Assembly: GCF_910596095.1 (NCBI RefSeq)
Contig: NC_056554.1
Location: 8,042,001-8,106,000 of the forward strand
From: Thunnus maccoyii
Taxonomy: Eukaryota; Chordata; Actinopteri; Scombriformes; Scombridae
DNA length: 64,000 nucleotides
Direction: 5' to 3'
This document shows, one piece after another, positions 45,959 to 55,186 of the stretch (position 1 is its first letter; each line of letters starts with the position of its first letter). A program made the position numbers and the translations under genes. The notes beneath the pieces are model-generated. The model did not search any database, was not told the origin of the DNA, and saw only the letters and a program-made list of their open reading frames with translations.

Positions 45959-47260
45959 AACTAGAGAGCGACTTGGACAATTACCCCAAACCATTTCTAA
46001 ATATCTTGTATGCTGAAATCCTGATGCAGTGTTTCGGACAATCTCGCCTGTATGACATTTACCTTCACTGGGGACTTTTACAGTCACATGATGTGTTTCA
46101 GTCATGCATAAGGCCTCGGAAACATTTCAAACAAATTATTTATGTTATTTAGAGTTTTAATTACTCAGCATAAAGTTTACTGCCTAGTAATGCAGATTGT
46201 TAGTTTGACTGTGGGAGCCGAGCTGTTGATTTTACAGTGAAGTCGATGTGACTGGCTTGAATGGAAAAGTTCTGTCTTTAGGTGACTGAGTTCAGCTGCT
46301 TCTGGGTCCCTTATTCTTTGTTGTTAATTTCAGATTTTAGCCAGTGGTGTAAGCAAGTCTTAACATCTTAGCGCCTTACATCATGTCCACTATTAAGAGC
46401 TCTGCTTCCTTTGGTTTAGCACTATGAAACTGGTAAAAAGTGTTGATGTGTAACCAAAAAAAAAAGGAACATTTTCAGCGAATCGCAATGACTGATTAGT
46501 GGACATGTGTTCTGGAAATATTAACATTTCTGTATGTTAATCATTGCTTTCTGGCAGCTAATCATTAATGAGAAGAGTCTGGGGGACACACAAATCACTT
46601 CAGATTTTACCAGTTGTAACCCTTTAAACACGTGGTTTTTCCTATCTGTGTGTGCACAGAAATAATATAGGACAGCTTGTCTGTTTGACTTCCTCATGAG
46701 ATAAAGTTTATCTCTCACTGTGTGTTCTTATGAAGGTCGATTAACCTGAAGAGACGAGAGACAGGATAGTGTTTGCATGTGAGAGAAAGCAAAACTGAAG
46801 AAAATAGTTTATAGTCATAAATCAATGTCAAAAACAAGACCAATTGTATGTCTTTTTATTGTTACAGTTGCATCTGCACATCACACGTGTTTTCATTTGA
46901 AAAGAGTACCCCAACCTAAAGGTCAAATAGTATTCAAGAACTATACTATAACAGCAACTGGGGACACATAGACAAAATCTAAATGGTCCAGGAGATTTTC
47001 CTATGAATCTATGATTAAACCCCACTGAAATGAAAAATATAATGTTTACAATAAGCCTGCTATAATTTCCTGTTGTCCACTACATATATATATATATATA
47101 TAAATAAATTTTATATTACCCCAAGTGTGGTTAATATAAATGTGGTAATTTTTATAAGAGTCCTTTTTGTATCCTAATCAAAGCCTCTGAAGTCATGGAC
47201 CATAACAAGAAGTGCTTGTTATGTGAGAGTAAATAAAGACTGAATATATTTTACCAGTTG
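45959..47260 (+). other. 3' UTR of the uncharacterised gene (probable)
   Basis: AATAAA at 47232-47237 with a downstream T/G-rich stretch is the first convincing polyadenylation signal. It includes a short (TA)n at 47084-47101. A different frame at 45901-45950 encodes a hydrophobic stretch only because TCATCA repeats read as Ile-Ile-Ile. Confidence 0.45.
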
Positions 47261-49582
47261 TATTTTCATGTTTATGTAGAACTGTCACTATGAATATCAA
47301 TTGAGCTTTCCATATTTTAATTCGCTCATGTCAGAGTCATTATTATATAGACGATATTCAGAATGAATAAGATTTCATACACAGAATTATATCATTGTAA
47401 GAGAACACCATGGCAACTAGTGCCATGAATCAATGAGCAGCGTCAAAAAAGTGACTAATGGTAATATGAGGATTTGACTTTTACCTGCTGAACTCATTAG
47501 ACTTAATTATCTTTAATTTGTCAACAAAATATCTCAGATAGAAACACTGGATATGTCATGACAAGTTGTATATTTTCATCCTGCTCTTATAGTGTGGTGT
47601 ATTTACAGATGGTCACTATGGGGACATCAGCAGATAAATCCTCTCACAGCTCCTGTGTCTTTCTTACCCAGACTCTCACAGAAGTTTGTATAGTTAATAT
47701 GTCATTTCAACCATTTAAAATAAAGCAGATTAAACTTTCTATTCCTATATTTATGGTTTTAAAGGGCCAAAACTCCAACACTATTTGTAGTAAAAGAACA
47801 GCTTTATGGTGAGACCAACACATTTCAGCTCGTGATCTCTTTACTCCAAGTGATACTGGAGTTTGACCCTTTAAAATGGACCCTTTGAACTCCCATGTAT
47901 CTTGGAGGTAGTTGTCCCTGAAATCCCTACTCTGGCTCTACAGGATCAGGGCATAAAAAAAAACAAAAAAATAAAATGAGGTTTAAAATAAGAAATCAGA
48001 AGAGGTATGAACATGTTAGACCTAACTGCAATGAAAGATCTGAGTTTGAATTTAAACAATGCATATAGGATAGATAAATAAGATATACATATATGTATAA
48101 GTAGCAATAAAATGATCTGAGGTGAGTAGCTCTATCTTGTGTGTATATATATACAATATATTAACATATTTGTATTGATTTTTTTCAAAAAGGATACAGA
48201 GAAGAAACACTGCAATGAAAACTGATAAAAAGTGATGTTTTTTTTTTTTTTTAAATCACAAAACCTGGTGGTTCTGGGATGCTGGACCATACTGAACTTG
48301 TGTTGTGGACCGAACTCAACAAAATACTTATTGAGAGAGTGCCACATAATCTTGGCTTTACACTTACACTCACACACAACGTCATATTGAAACCACTTTC
48401 CATTTACCATTTCTTTGGTAAGGCAGGTCATGGGATATGGTCCAAGCATGGAAAAGTTTGTTATACCAGAGATGCTGCAAACTAGAGGCTATTTGAAAGG
48501 CAGGTGGAACTAGATGAACAATGATGGTGGCTGGACAACTGCCTATCAAGTCAGCTGGGCCGAGCATTGTAGCTTAGCTGAAGCAGATATCATGTTTAAA
48601 GGTGTTTAAGGGTGCATTAGGTCAGAGAGTGGTGTGGAGAAGTCTCTAATATAGCTAGTAACTATTTATAAAAATAGTGGAACTAGACAAGCAGGGATGG
48701 CGACTGGACTACTCAGCAGACCATGGCATTCAGGTGAAACTGTCTATCAAGCCAGTAGGGCCAGAAACTGCAGTTTAGCCTAAACAGATACAGTAAGGCC
48801 CTGTTGAGCCACAGAGTATCTTGTCTTTGCTTGGGTACAAGCAGGATGCAAAGGCAGCTTAACCTGTTAAGTGACAGTACTATCCCACCTGTGTGACACT
48901 TTAGCCTTGGTGGCATCATTTTAAGGATCACTTACACTCATTTTGACTTTTTGGATATAAAATATAAAGATTTACTCTTTAAATGAGACCAGGGTTATGA
49001 CTGTAATCAAAAGGGTTGAAGACCAGCCAGTAACCTTCTAATTTTGGGTACATTGCTTTCGGGCTTGTGCACAAAAATTTTGAGAGCTTAAAGGTATGAA
49101 ATGAAAATTAAACATCATTTAACATTAATACTCTGCTCCCGTAGAAATACTCTCCCAACTTTTTGCACATTTCACTGTGTTTTGATTAGTTTTCTGCCTC
49201 CAAAGGAGCATGAAAGAGTATATTTGAGAACCATTGCTGTAAATTGTTCAGCAATCCAGTGTGACAGTTGCTTCTAGATGGTAACCCTATATTTGCGAAA
49301 CTTTCGCGAGATTTATATGCGTTTTTTCTTCACTGTGCGCGTTGTTTGTCATTATATAAAATAATTATGTTTTATGACGAGACAACGCTGTGGTTAAAGT
49401 CTGGGTAAGTTAAGGTACAAAATCGCTTGGAAAGGGCTAAGGAAAGATTATGGTTTAGTAATACCATATTTTAGTGTGTTTGCTGCCACCTCGTGGATAT
49501 GTAAAGTATTTTAAATAAGGGAAATGATGTAGAAAGTGACAAAGACGTTTTTTTCCAAGTGTCTTCATCGTAGAGGATATTT
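47261..49582. other. gene-free spacer with a degenerate duplication
   Basis: No gene is supported. Segments 48503-48590 and 48675-48795 are diverged copies of each other (GTGGAACTAGA, GATGG.G.CTGGAC, CTATCAAG.CAG, GGGCC, TTTAGC/TTAGC, CAGATA). The last 330 bp contains TTTCGCGAGATTT near 49302 and may belong to the snhg1 promoter. Confidence 0.5.
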
Positions 49583-49732
49583 TTTCCTAGGATGGCGAAG
49601 TCCTGACCCACCCCTACTCTGCCTCTGATTGGCTTACTCTAATAAACCTAACCAACCCAACCAACGAAGGTAACCAGTACTAGCCAATCAGAGGCAGAGT
49701 AGGGCGGGCTATGACTTCGCCATCCTAGGAAA
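49583..49732. repeat. near-perfect 52-bp inverted repeat upstream of snhg1
   Basis: Left arm 49583-49634 (starts TTTCCTAGGATGGCGAAGTC, ends TGATTGGCT) and right arm 49682-49732 (starts AGCCAATCAGAGGCAGAGTA, ends CATCCTAGGAAA). They pair with only a few mismatches and one extra C across a 47-nt loop. Each arm carries an ATTGG/CCAAT box. It could be a small palindromic transposon or a paired NF-Y promoter module 80-230 bp upstream of the inferred start. Confidence 0.9.
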
Positions 49733-49783
49733 CAAAATTGGCTCATCATAGGAGGGCTTGGCGGCTGGGAGGAGTCCTGCAGG

Positions 49784-49820
49784 CGGACATAAAGCACAGA
49801 TGCACCCGCCTTTCCTTCCA
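49784..49820 (+). promoter_or_regulatory. snhg1: snhg1 core promoter with 5'TOP start
   Basis: The run CTTTCCTTCCACTTCC from 49810 is a terminal-oligopyrimidine start, preceded 22 bp upstream by a TATA-like CATAAA (49788-49793). TOP starts are typical of snoRNA host genes and ribosomal-protein genes and link transcription and decay to growth signals. The precise start base is inferred. Confidence 0.65.
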
Positions 49821-50233
49821 CTTCCTGCTCTCGTCTGGCTGAGGTAAGGGCGCGAATATTACTCTGCAAATACGTCTCTGTTAACACTCGTTCAGGAACA
49901 AACGTTTCCAGTATATTAGATAAAGTAAAGGACCTGAAAAATGCTGCTTTTAATATAAATATACTATACTGCAGTGCAGACTCAGCTGTTTCAACCTGTT
50001 GATTTGCTCGAGTGGTGTTTTAGCAGCAACACCGGCCAGCATTAGCTTAAATCCACAACCATCCTGCAGTAACACTGAGTAATTTCATCAGATTGACTTT
50101 ATACACATGAACGACAACATATTTTCTAAATGTTCCATGTAGTATTTGTTAGAAAAAACAGGCCCAACGTGATTTAATGCCCATTTTTAGAAATGGCCGC
50201 TCCTCCTTGTTGGCGGGGCTGCTAGCAGCGTCT

Positions 50234-50301
50234 CTTAATGATGAAAACTTTCACAGACCTGTACTGAATGACTGTGATTGCACTTTTTTATTCTGATGCG
50301 A
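50234..50301 (+). ncRNA. snord25: box C/D snoRNA U25
   Basis: C box ATGATGA 50238-50244, D box CTGA 50293-50296. External stem AGCGTCTC/GAGACGCT (50227-50234 with 50300-50307). The guide TTTCACAGACCTGTA before the internal CTGA matches U25. It pairs with 18S ACAGGTCTGTGA, and the fifth position selects G (human G1490). Confidence 0.95.
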
Positions 50302-50555
50302 GACGCTTTCTAAAATAAAGATGCTTTTGAGCGCCTCATGCCGTCCTGAGCACGCTGCATGTTAGCGTCATGTTAGCAGCTGTAGCTAAAATATCTCTGC
50401 ACACTTTCTCCTCCAGGTGGTGAAGACACATTCAGAGCAGGCCTGCTGCAGAGGTAATTTCTCCTTTATTCTGTTAAACTGGACACGCATTAGTGTTAAA
50501 AGCAAATACAATTGATATGATTGGAATAGCATGACACATGACATGAAGTCTCATG

Positions 50556-50628
50556 CTACAATGATGCTCTCTTTGAACTCTCTCACTGAATCTCTTGAGG
50601 AAACTTTATTATTCAAAATACTGAGTAG
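50556..50628 (+). ncRNA. snord26: box C/D snoRNA, U26-like copy 1
   Basis: C box ATGATGC 50561-50567 (last base non-consensus), D' CTGA 50585-50588, D CTGA 50621-50624. Perfect 9-bp terminal stem TCATGCTAC/GTAGCATGA. The guide TTGAACTCTCTC before D' pairs with 28S GAGAGAGTTCAA. It lies 81 nt from the 3' splice site. By the +5 rule its target is two nt 3' of copy 2's target. Confidence 0.85.
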
Positions 50629-50924
50629 CATGAAGCTGTTCATTTAGAAGTGTGCACATGAATCTGCCATTTAAACCCACAAAATGCTTATTTTTGCTCT
50701 TCAGGTGTCAGCGGAACATAGTGAATCTCAACATAAAGGTAATTAAAAAAAATATTCTGAATATTTTAATTATACCTTTATTAGTTAATTTCAGCTCAGT
50801 AACTTTTCTATTGACCAGCCTTTAGTTAATCATACTTTTCATTTATAGTGAATCTCAAAGTGCTACATTAAACAATACTAAATAATTAAGTTATAAAGGC
50901 CTTCCTGAACAGAGGTCTTTAACT

Positions 50925-50926
<2 letters not shown>

Positions 50927-50967
<41 letters not shown>
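50927..50967 (+). repeat. poly-T tract in snhg1 intron 3
   Basis: About 40 uninterrupted T, reverse-strand poly-A-like. It may be the tail of a decayed retrocopy; nothing else of one is recognisable. Confidence 0.9.
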
Positions 50968-50968
<1 letters not shown>

Positions 50969-50997
50969 GAGTCTGGGGTCTATTCAAGGCGCTCAGT

Positions 50998-51074
50998 GCT
51001 GCAGTGATGAATCTCTGAACTCTCTCTTACTGAATCAGCCTTTGAAGAAACTTCTTTACCAGATTCTGAGTGGC
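50998..51074 (+). ncRNA. snord26: box C/D snoRNA, U26-like copy 2
   Basis: C box GTGATGA 51004-51010, D' CTGA 51030-51033, D CTGA 51066-51069. The guide TGAACTCTCTCTT before D' pairs with 28S AAGAGAGAGTTCA. The layout around it (GAACTCTCTC, TTTGAAGAAACTT, ATTCTGAGT) is homologous to copy 1. Confidence 0.88.
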
Positions 51075-51267
51075 ATACATGGGCTCCAATGAACACTTGA
51101 AATTTCCTAAAGTAGTCTTCAGAAATGGTCTCTGACTTAAACTGTTTCCATGGAAACTTGAAGTTTTCTTTTCCTCAACAGATGAGCAGCACTGGTCCAG
51201 AAAGCTTAAGGCTCAGCCTTGTAAGGTGAGTAACAAGTACAAAACTGGGGCAAATTCCACAAGGGTC

Positions 51268-51338
51268 ATAACTGATGATCTTTCAAATAGACAAGCATAT
51301 GCCTGATTCAAGTGATGCTAGCCTTTTAATCTGATCAG
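51268..51338 (+). ncRNA. snord27: box C/D snoRNA U27, copy 1
   Basis: C box core TGATGA 51273-51278, D' CTGA 51303-51306, D CTGA 51331-51334, external stem AAGGG/CCCTT. The guide GACAAGCATATG is identical to U27 and pairs with 18S CATATGCTTGTC. The +5 base selects human A27. 71 nt to the acceptor. Confidence 0.95.
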
Positions 51339-51509
51339 CCCTTTAAGATACTGAAGCTCAGTGTAAACTTGGGTTTTTTGACTAACCACTGATCATCTTT
51401 GTAGGTCTGTCTGCACGATCTTCTCACTGAACTCACCAAAGCAGCTGAAACATGCACAGAGGTACGTTGGTTTTTTTTTTTTTTTTGAAGACCATATTGT
51501 GTACTGGGG

Positions 51510-51584
51510 CATAAAAATGATGATTACTTTTAATGACAAGCATATGCCTGAATTTACTGATGTCAACCTTTAATCTGATTGCCC
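51510..51584 (+). ncRNA. snord27: box C/D snoRNA U27, copy 2
   Basis: C box ATGATGA 51517-51523, D' CTGA 51547-51550, D CTGA 51575-51578. Same guide TGACAAGCATATGC as copy 1. Outside the guide and boxes the two copies have diverged. 73 nt to the acceptor. Confidence 0.95.
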
Positions 51585-51917
51585 TTTGGAGCTTGTATTA
51601 AATCTTTAATTCCTAAGCTTTAGATTTACTTATTGCTGTTTCTCTGCTAGGTGGGAGTTTGACTAGAGGTTTGAGGAAGGATGCTGCCTGGTGACCATCT
51701 CAACATGTAAGTTTCAATGTGATTTGTTTTTGTGAAAAAACACTTATCAGAAAAACCTTTCCTACCAGGCACCCAAAACACAAAGGTTTTGGCCAAATCA
51801 GAATTGGTCAGATTGGCTAAAAAAACAAAAACTAACAACCTAATGCTTCCTTAGGGTTCAATGTATGTTGCAGTTTGTTTCCTGCATTCTTAAAATGAAA
51901 AACAAGGTGTTTCTGAC

Positions 51918-52007
51918 TGTTTGAAAGGATGACATGGGGTAATACCCATCAAACAGCTGGACGACTAATGTCACATGGCAGTTTGTCACCAAAGCCCTGA
52001 TCAAACA
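51918..52007 (+). ncRNA. putative box C/D snoRNA in the U28 position
   Basis: Perfect terminal stem TGTTTGA (51918-51924) with TCAAACA (52001-52007). Weak C box AGGATGA (51926-51932), D box CTGA 51997-52000 placed 71 nt from the exon, exactly like its neighbours. The segment before D, GTCACCAAAGCC, is a 12-nt complement of 18S GGCTTTGGTGAC as I recall it. It sits between U27 and U29, where mammals have U28. I could not match the human U28 guide, so orthology is open. Confidence 0.6.
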
Positions 52008-52160
52008 TTAAAGTCTTAAATGTGCCGCCTGAAGTTATTTCTGCTTTGTATTAAGTTGCGTTTCTTTGCAGGATCTCTTCAGCGGATCCTTGAAGATGAG
52101 GACACCATGAGTTTCATGGTAAGATTTTATATTTCTAGATTACATGACGTCACCAGTAAT

Positions 52161-52232
52161 GCAGTTCCAATGATGATGATACTTAGCTCACTTTGAACCA
52201 ATGTGAAACGACATGAACTTCTGAGAAACTGC
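52161..52232 (+). ncRNA. snord29: box C/D snoRNA U29
   Basis: C box ATGATGA 52170-52176, D box CTGA 52221-52224, terminal stem GCAGTT/AACTGC. TAGCTCACTTTGA and GTGAAACGACATGAAC match U29 (human TAGCTCACTATGACCG... and ACATGAAC before D). Confidence 0.92.
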
Positions 52233-52420
52233 ATTTTAATTACAGCTTCTGTTCCAGTTTAACTCTAAATTAGCTTTGAATTTGTATTGAGTGAACTTGT
52301 GTTCTGTTAACAGATGGTGCAGCGACTGCTTCAGCAACATCACTGAGGTGCTCTAGCTGGAGGTAAGATGTCCCATGACTGTGGAAACATGTTACCAGTA
52401 GCCCAAATTCTCAGACCTGC

Positions 52421-52491
52421 TGAAAATGATGAGATATATTTGGAATCTCGTTCGTCTGAACTGCTGTTGAGAAATGGAATATCTGACATCA
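52421..52491 (+). ncRNA. snord30: box C/D snoRNA U30
   Basis: C box ATGATGA 52426-52432, D' CTGA 52456-52459, D CTGA 52483-52486. The guide GGAATCTCGTTCG is the U30 signature and pairs with 28S GAACGAGATTCC; the fifth base points to an A (human A3804). 81 nt to the acceptor. Confidence 0.95.
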
Positions 52492-52695
52492 GTGAAGGTC
52501 AACAATGAAGTAGTGTGCAACGCTGACATTTTGTGCTCAGACCTGACGGTTTCTTGTCTGTCACAGGTACCTGCCTTTGGACATTTGGGAAGATGCTGTG
52601 ATCCTCTCTTCCTCCGTCGAGTGTCTTCACAGGTGAGTCTGTCTGTTACACAGTAACATCAAGTCCAAATCAATGAAGGCCACGGTCACATCCGG

Positions 52696-52826
52696 TTTCC
52701 TTCATGATGACACCCGCACATGTCTTACGCCTTGTGTCAACGCTAGACCTGAAAAGGTGGACCCACTGGTGTTGCCTTGGCAATAAGGGGAAAACCTGTT
52801 GGGGTTACCAACAGTCTGAATGGGAA
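52696..52826 (+). ncRNA. snord22: box C/D snoRNA U22
   Basis: C box ATGATGA 52704-52710, D box CTGA 52816-52819, terminal stem GTTTCC/GGGAAC. About 125 nt, like U22. It has CACATGTCTTACGCC, GGTGGACCCACTGG and CAATAAGG words typical of it. U22 is known to be needed for 18S maturation rather than methylation. Confidence 0.92.
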
Positions 52827-53107
52827 CAAGCTTAAGATGGGTGTGACAACTGACTTTAGATGTAGTTATGAAAGACTTGATGTGGGTGATTACACAGTCC
52901 TGGTATTATTAGACTTGTGTGTTTTAGTTACAAATTGCATCAAATTGAATGTAATTAGTGAAATTTTAGCATCTTGGTGAAAAGGATGCACACTAACCTG
53001 AACAACTTGTCTGCACCTTTAGGACCAAGCTGCCTGTCAAACTATCCATGAAGCAAGATGATGGAGGTACGTTTTAACCTCAACCACCACAGTCACATGA
53101 ACACTGT

Positions 53108-53336
53108 GGAATGCCGAAGGGATGATCTGCCCTAATCAGTTGTCTTACCTTCCTGGTACCAAGCTTTCCAACGTACCCCTCCATCAGACCTCTATTGGCC
53201 CGATAAGACACTGAGAACCCTGGTTTGGGCTATGCCAGGTGTAAGGTGATCTTCTGGTTCCCTCAAAGGAGGTTCTGATGGATTGGACTGTTTGTTGCCT
53301 GGATGTATGACTGAAAAATTATGCTGATCACATTCC
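53108..53336 (+). ncRNA. putative long C/D-like RNA, U22-related (intron 10)
   Basis: 229 nt closed by a perfect stem GGAATG (53108-53113) and CATTCC (53331-53336). C-like box GGGATGA 53119-53125 (variant as in the intron 6 candidate), D box CTGA 53324-53327, 76 nt from the acceptor. It shares with the intron 12 element TGTCTTAC, GACACTGAG.ACCCTG, CAGGTGTAAGGTGA.CTTCTGG, TTCTGATGGA and the end ATGACTGAA..CTGATCACA. The TGTCTTAC word is shared with U22. Confidence 0.55.
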
Positions 53337-53504
53337 TAAACAGTAATTCTATGTACCAGCAGGCAGGTGTAAAGTGTTCTTCTTTTTGCTCTTAAACTTC
53401 TAGGTTGACATCAAGTTTTAGAGGTCGTCTGGATTGTTCAAGCTTGTCCCAGAGTTGAGGTAAGCATCTGTCAGTGCTGTCATGTTTACTGGCCTTTCTT
53501 GAGT

Positions 53505-53572
53505 ACAAGTGATGAGTTTCTTTTACCGCCCCAGTCTGAAAATTCATGACTGATTGGTACCCCTCTGATCCA
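53505..53572 (+). ncRNA. snord31: box C/D snoRNA U31, copy 1
   Basis: C box GTGATGA 53509-53515, D' CTGA 53536-53539, D CTGA 53565-53568, external CTTGA/TCAAG. The guide TTACCGCCCCAGT pairs with 28S ACTGGGGCGGTA (human G4166). 73 nt to the acceptor. One base differs from copies 2 and 3. Confidence 0.96.
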
Positions 53573-53720
53573 GAGACTTCAAGAAATCACCTCCTTCACT
53601 AATCAAACTGGATTGACTAAACCCTTTTCTGTTGTTGCAGGTTTGACGCTGTTGTGGTCCGCAGTGTTTGGAACAGTGCTGAAACGCTTGCAACAGGTAA
53701 ATGAGCAGGTATAACAATGT

Positions 53721-53930
53721 TTCTGGGATTGCGGAAATGATGATGTCTTACGTCGAAGTTTTCAGTCAAGGGGTGTTGCCTCATCCCACCCAGTACTCCT
53801 CCTGTTGACCCAGTACGGCACTGAGGACCCTGTCTGCTCCAAGCAGGTGTAAGGTGACCTTCTGGAGTTCTGATGGAGTGAGACAGCTGTGGCATGACTG
53901 AAGAAAATTCACTGATCACAGATCCCAGAA
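53721..53930 (+). ncRNA. putative long C/D-like RNA, U22-related (intron 12)
   Basis: 210 nt closed by a perfect 9-bp stem TTCTGGGAT/ATCCCAGAA. Consensus C box ATGATGA 53737-53743, D box CTGA 53912-53915. After the C box it reads TGTCTTACGTC, and further on GGTGTTGCCT, both found in U22 (TGTCTTACGCC, GGTGTTGCCT). Its 3' part is homologous to the intron 10 element. The D box is 834 nt from the acceptor, so the intron may have gained downstream sequence. Confidence 0.55.
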
Positions 53931-54886
53931 TCAAAATTGTACTCTTACAGCCTGTATATGTCTGTCATATAACCAGAATGTGCAAGGCAGTGTATCTATT
54001 ACACACTTTTAATCAGGGTGTTAAGATGGTGGTTTGACACTTAAACCCATAGAAATGGGGAAAGGAAAGTCCTTTAACAGTTAAGACATGATCTAACGGG
54101 GAATACAGAGGGTGTTATGAATGCATTGTAAAATTTTAGTAGTGTTGGAAACTGCATGTAAAACTTAATATTGCACCATAGGACCTGAATTAGGAAAGCA
54201 TCATTCAGGTGTTTAACTGAGCAGATAATACAATGTGCCACAAAATTGAAATGCACATGCATCTATAAATCATGAATAAATGAAGTACACCATGTAAAAG
54301 ATCTGGGTCGCACCAATTGCAGATACAACCTAATGGCACCTTGACAATCAAAGAGCTGTTTAGAACCATTAAAATGGATCAGACAGTCCAACTTTAAGTG
54401 GGTGAGATGTTTGAGACACTATGATACACCAAAACATTAGCAACCAAGAGAATGCGTTGTTTTTGTGTTCACAAAGGTGAAATTTAGCAATTTCAGATCT
54501 GATAGTAAAAGGTTGTAAGTGGACAAATGCTCGACATAATTTAGACAGAAGACATGAAACAAAGGGAAGGGGGGATGAGCTGACCTGCAGCAAAGATCTT
54601 CTGCTGGAACTGAACTGCAGAAGTTGTGGTCATGTGGTATGTGTCTTCACCAGTAGGCTACTGGTGCGCGCCATGCTGAGTATAGTTTTCAGGTCTTCTA
54701 GTTGACCTGTCAATGTATCTGGTTCATAACGAGATGTTTTTCTTTCAGGTCTGGCAGCATGAAGTCATCACAGTCTCTTGGTCTTGTGCTCACCGGCAGC
54801 CACAGTTGGTAAGTTGTAGTCTTTTGATTTGGAAGATGTTCCAGAATCTGGAAGTGTTGAATCTTCAAGTGTCCAGTCTTAAAGTA

Positions 54887-54953
54887 GAAGTGATGAGTTT
54901 CTTTTACCGCCCCAGTCTGAAGATTCATGACTGATTGGTACCCCTCTGATCAT
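54887..54953 (+). ncRNA. snord31: box C/D snoRNA U31, copy 2
   Basis: C box GTGATGA 54890-54896, D box CTGA 54946-54949. Outer stem CAGTCT/AGACTG. Over the 62 nt from C box to D box it is identical to copy 3. Confidence 0.95.
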
Positions 54954-55118
54954 GAGACTGAAAGCTTCAGTGTCTTAGTCGTATTAGTCACACATTTTAA
55001 AAGTACATTCTCATGTTTCAGGTTTCTGCCCAAACCAGCTGGATTGTTGCTCCACTGCCTGCTGTTTTGAGGCGTACATATGGTAAGAACTTCATACTTA
55101 AATTTTCAAAGCTGATGT

Positions 55119-55186
55119 AGAAGTGATGAGTTTCTTTTACCGCCCCAGTCTGAAGATTCATGACTGATTGGTACCCCTCTGATCAA
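55119..55186 (+). ncRNA. snord31: box C/D snoRNA U31, copy 3
   Basis: C box GTGATGA 55123-55129, D box CTGA 55179-55182. Identical to copy 2 between boxes, with different flanks, in the last snhg1 intron. Confidence 0.95.

Noticed and set aside
45808-46152. 114-codon frame with a hydrophobic Ile-rich stretch, possible membrane segment
   Set aside because: Out of phase with the preceding exon. The Ile run comes from TCATCATC repeats that read as Ser in the spliced frame.
52314-52362. Short peptide (ATG-GTG-CAG-CGA start) in snhg1 exon 8
   Set aside because: It terminates within the exon, and no frame is shared across neighbouring exons.
53617-53934. 105-codon minus-strand frame in the snhg1 region
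   Set aside because: Overlaps snhg1 exon 12 and the intron 12 snoRNA-like element on the other strand; no protein family features.
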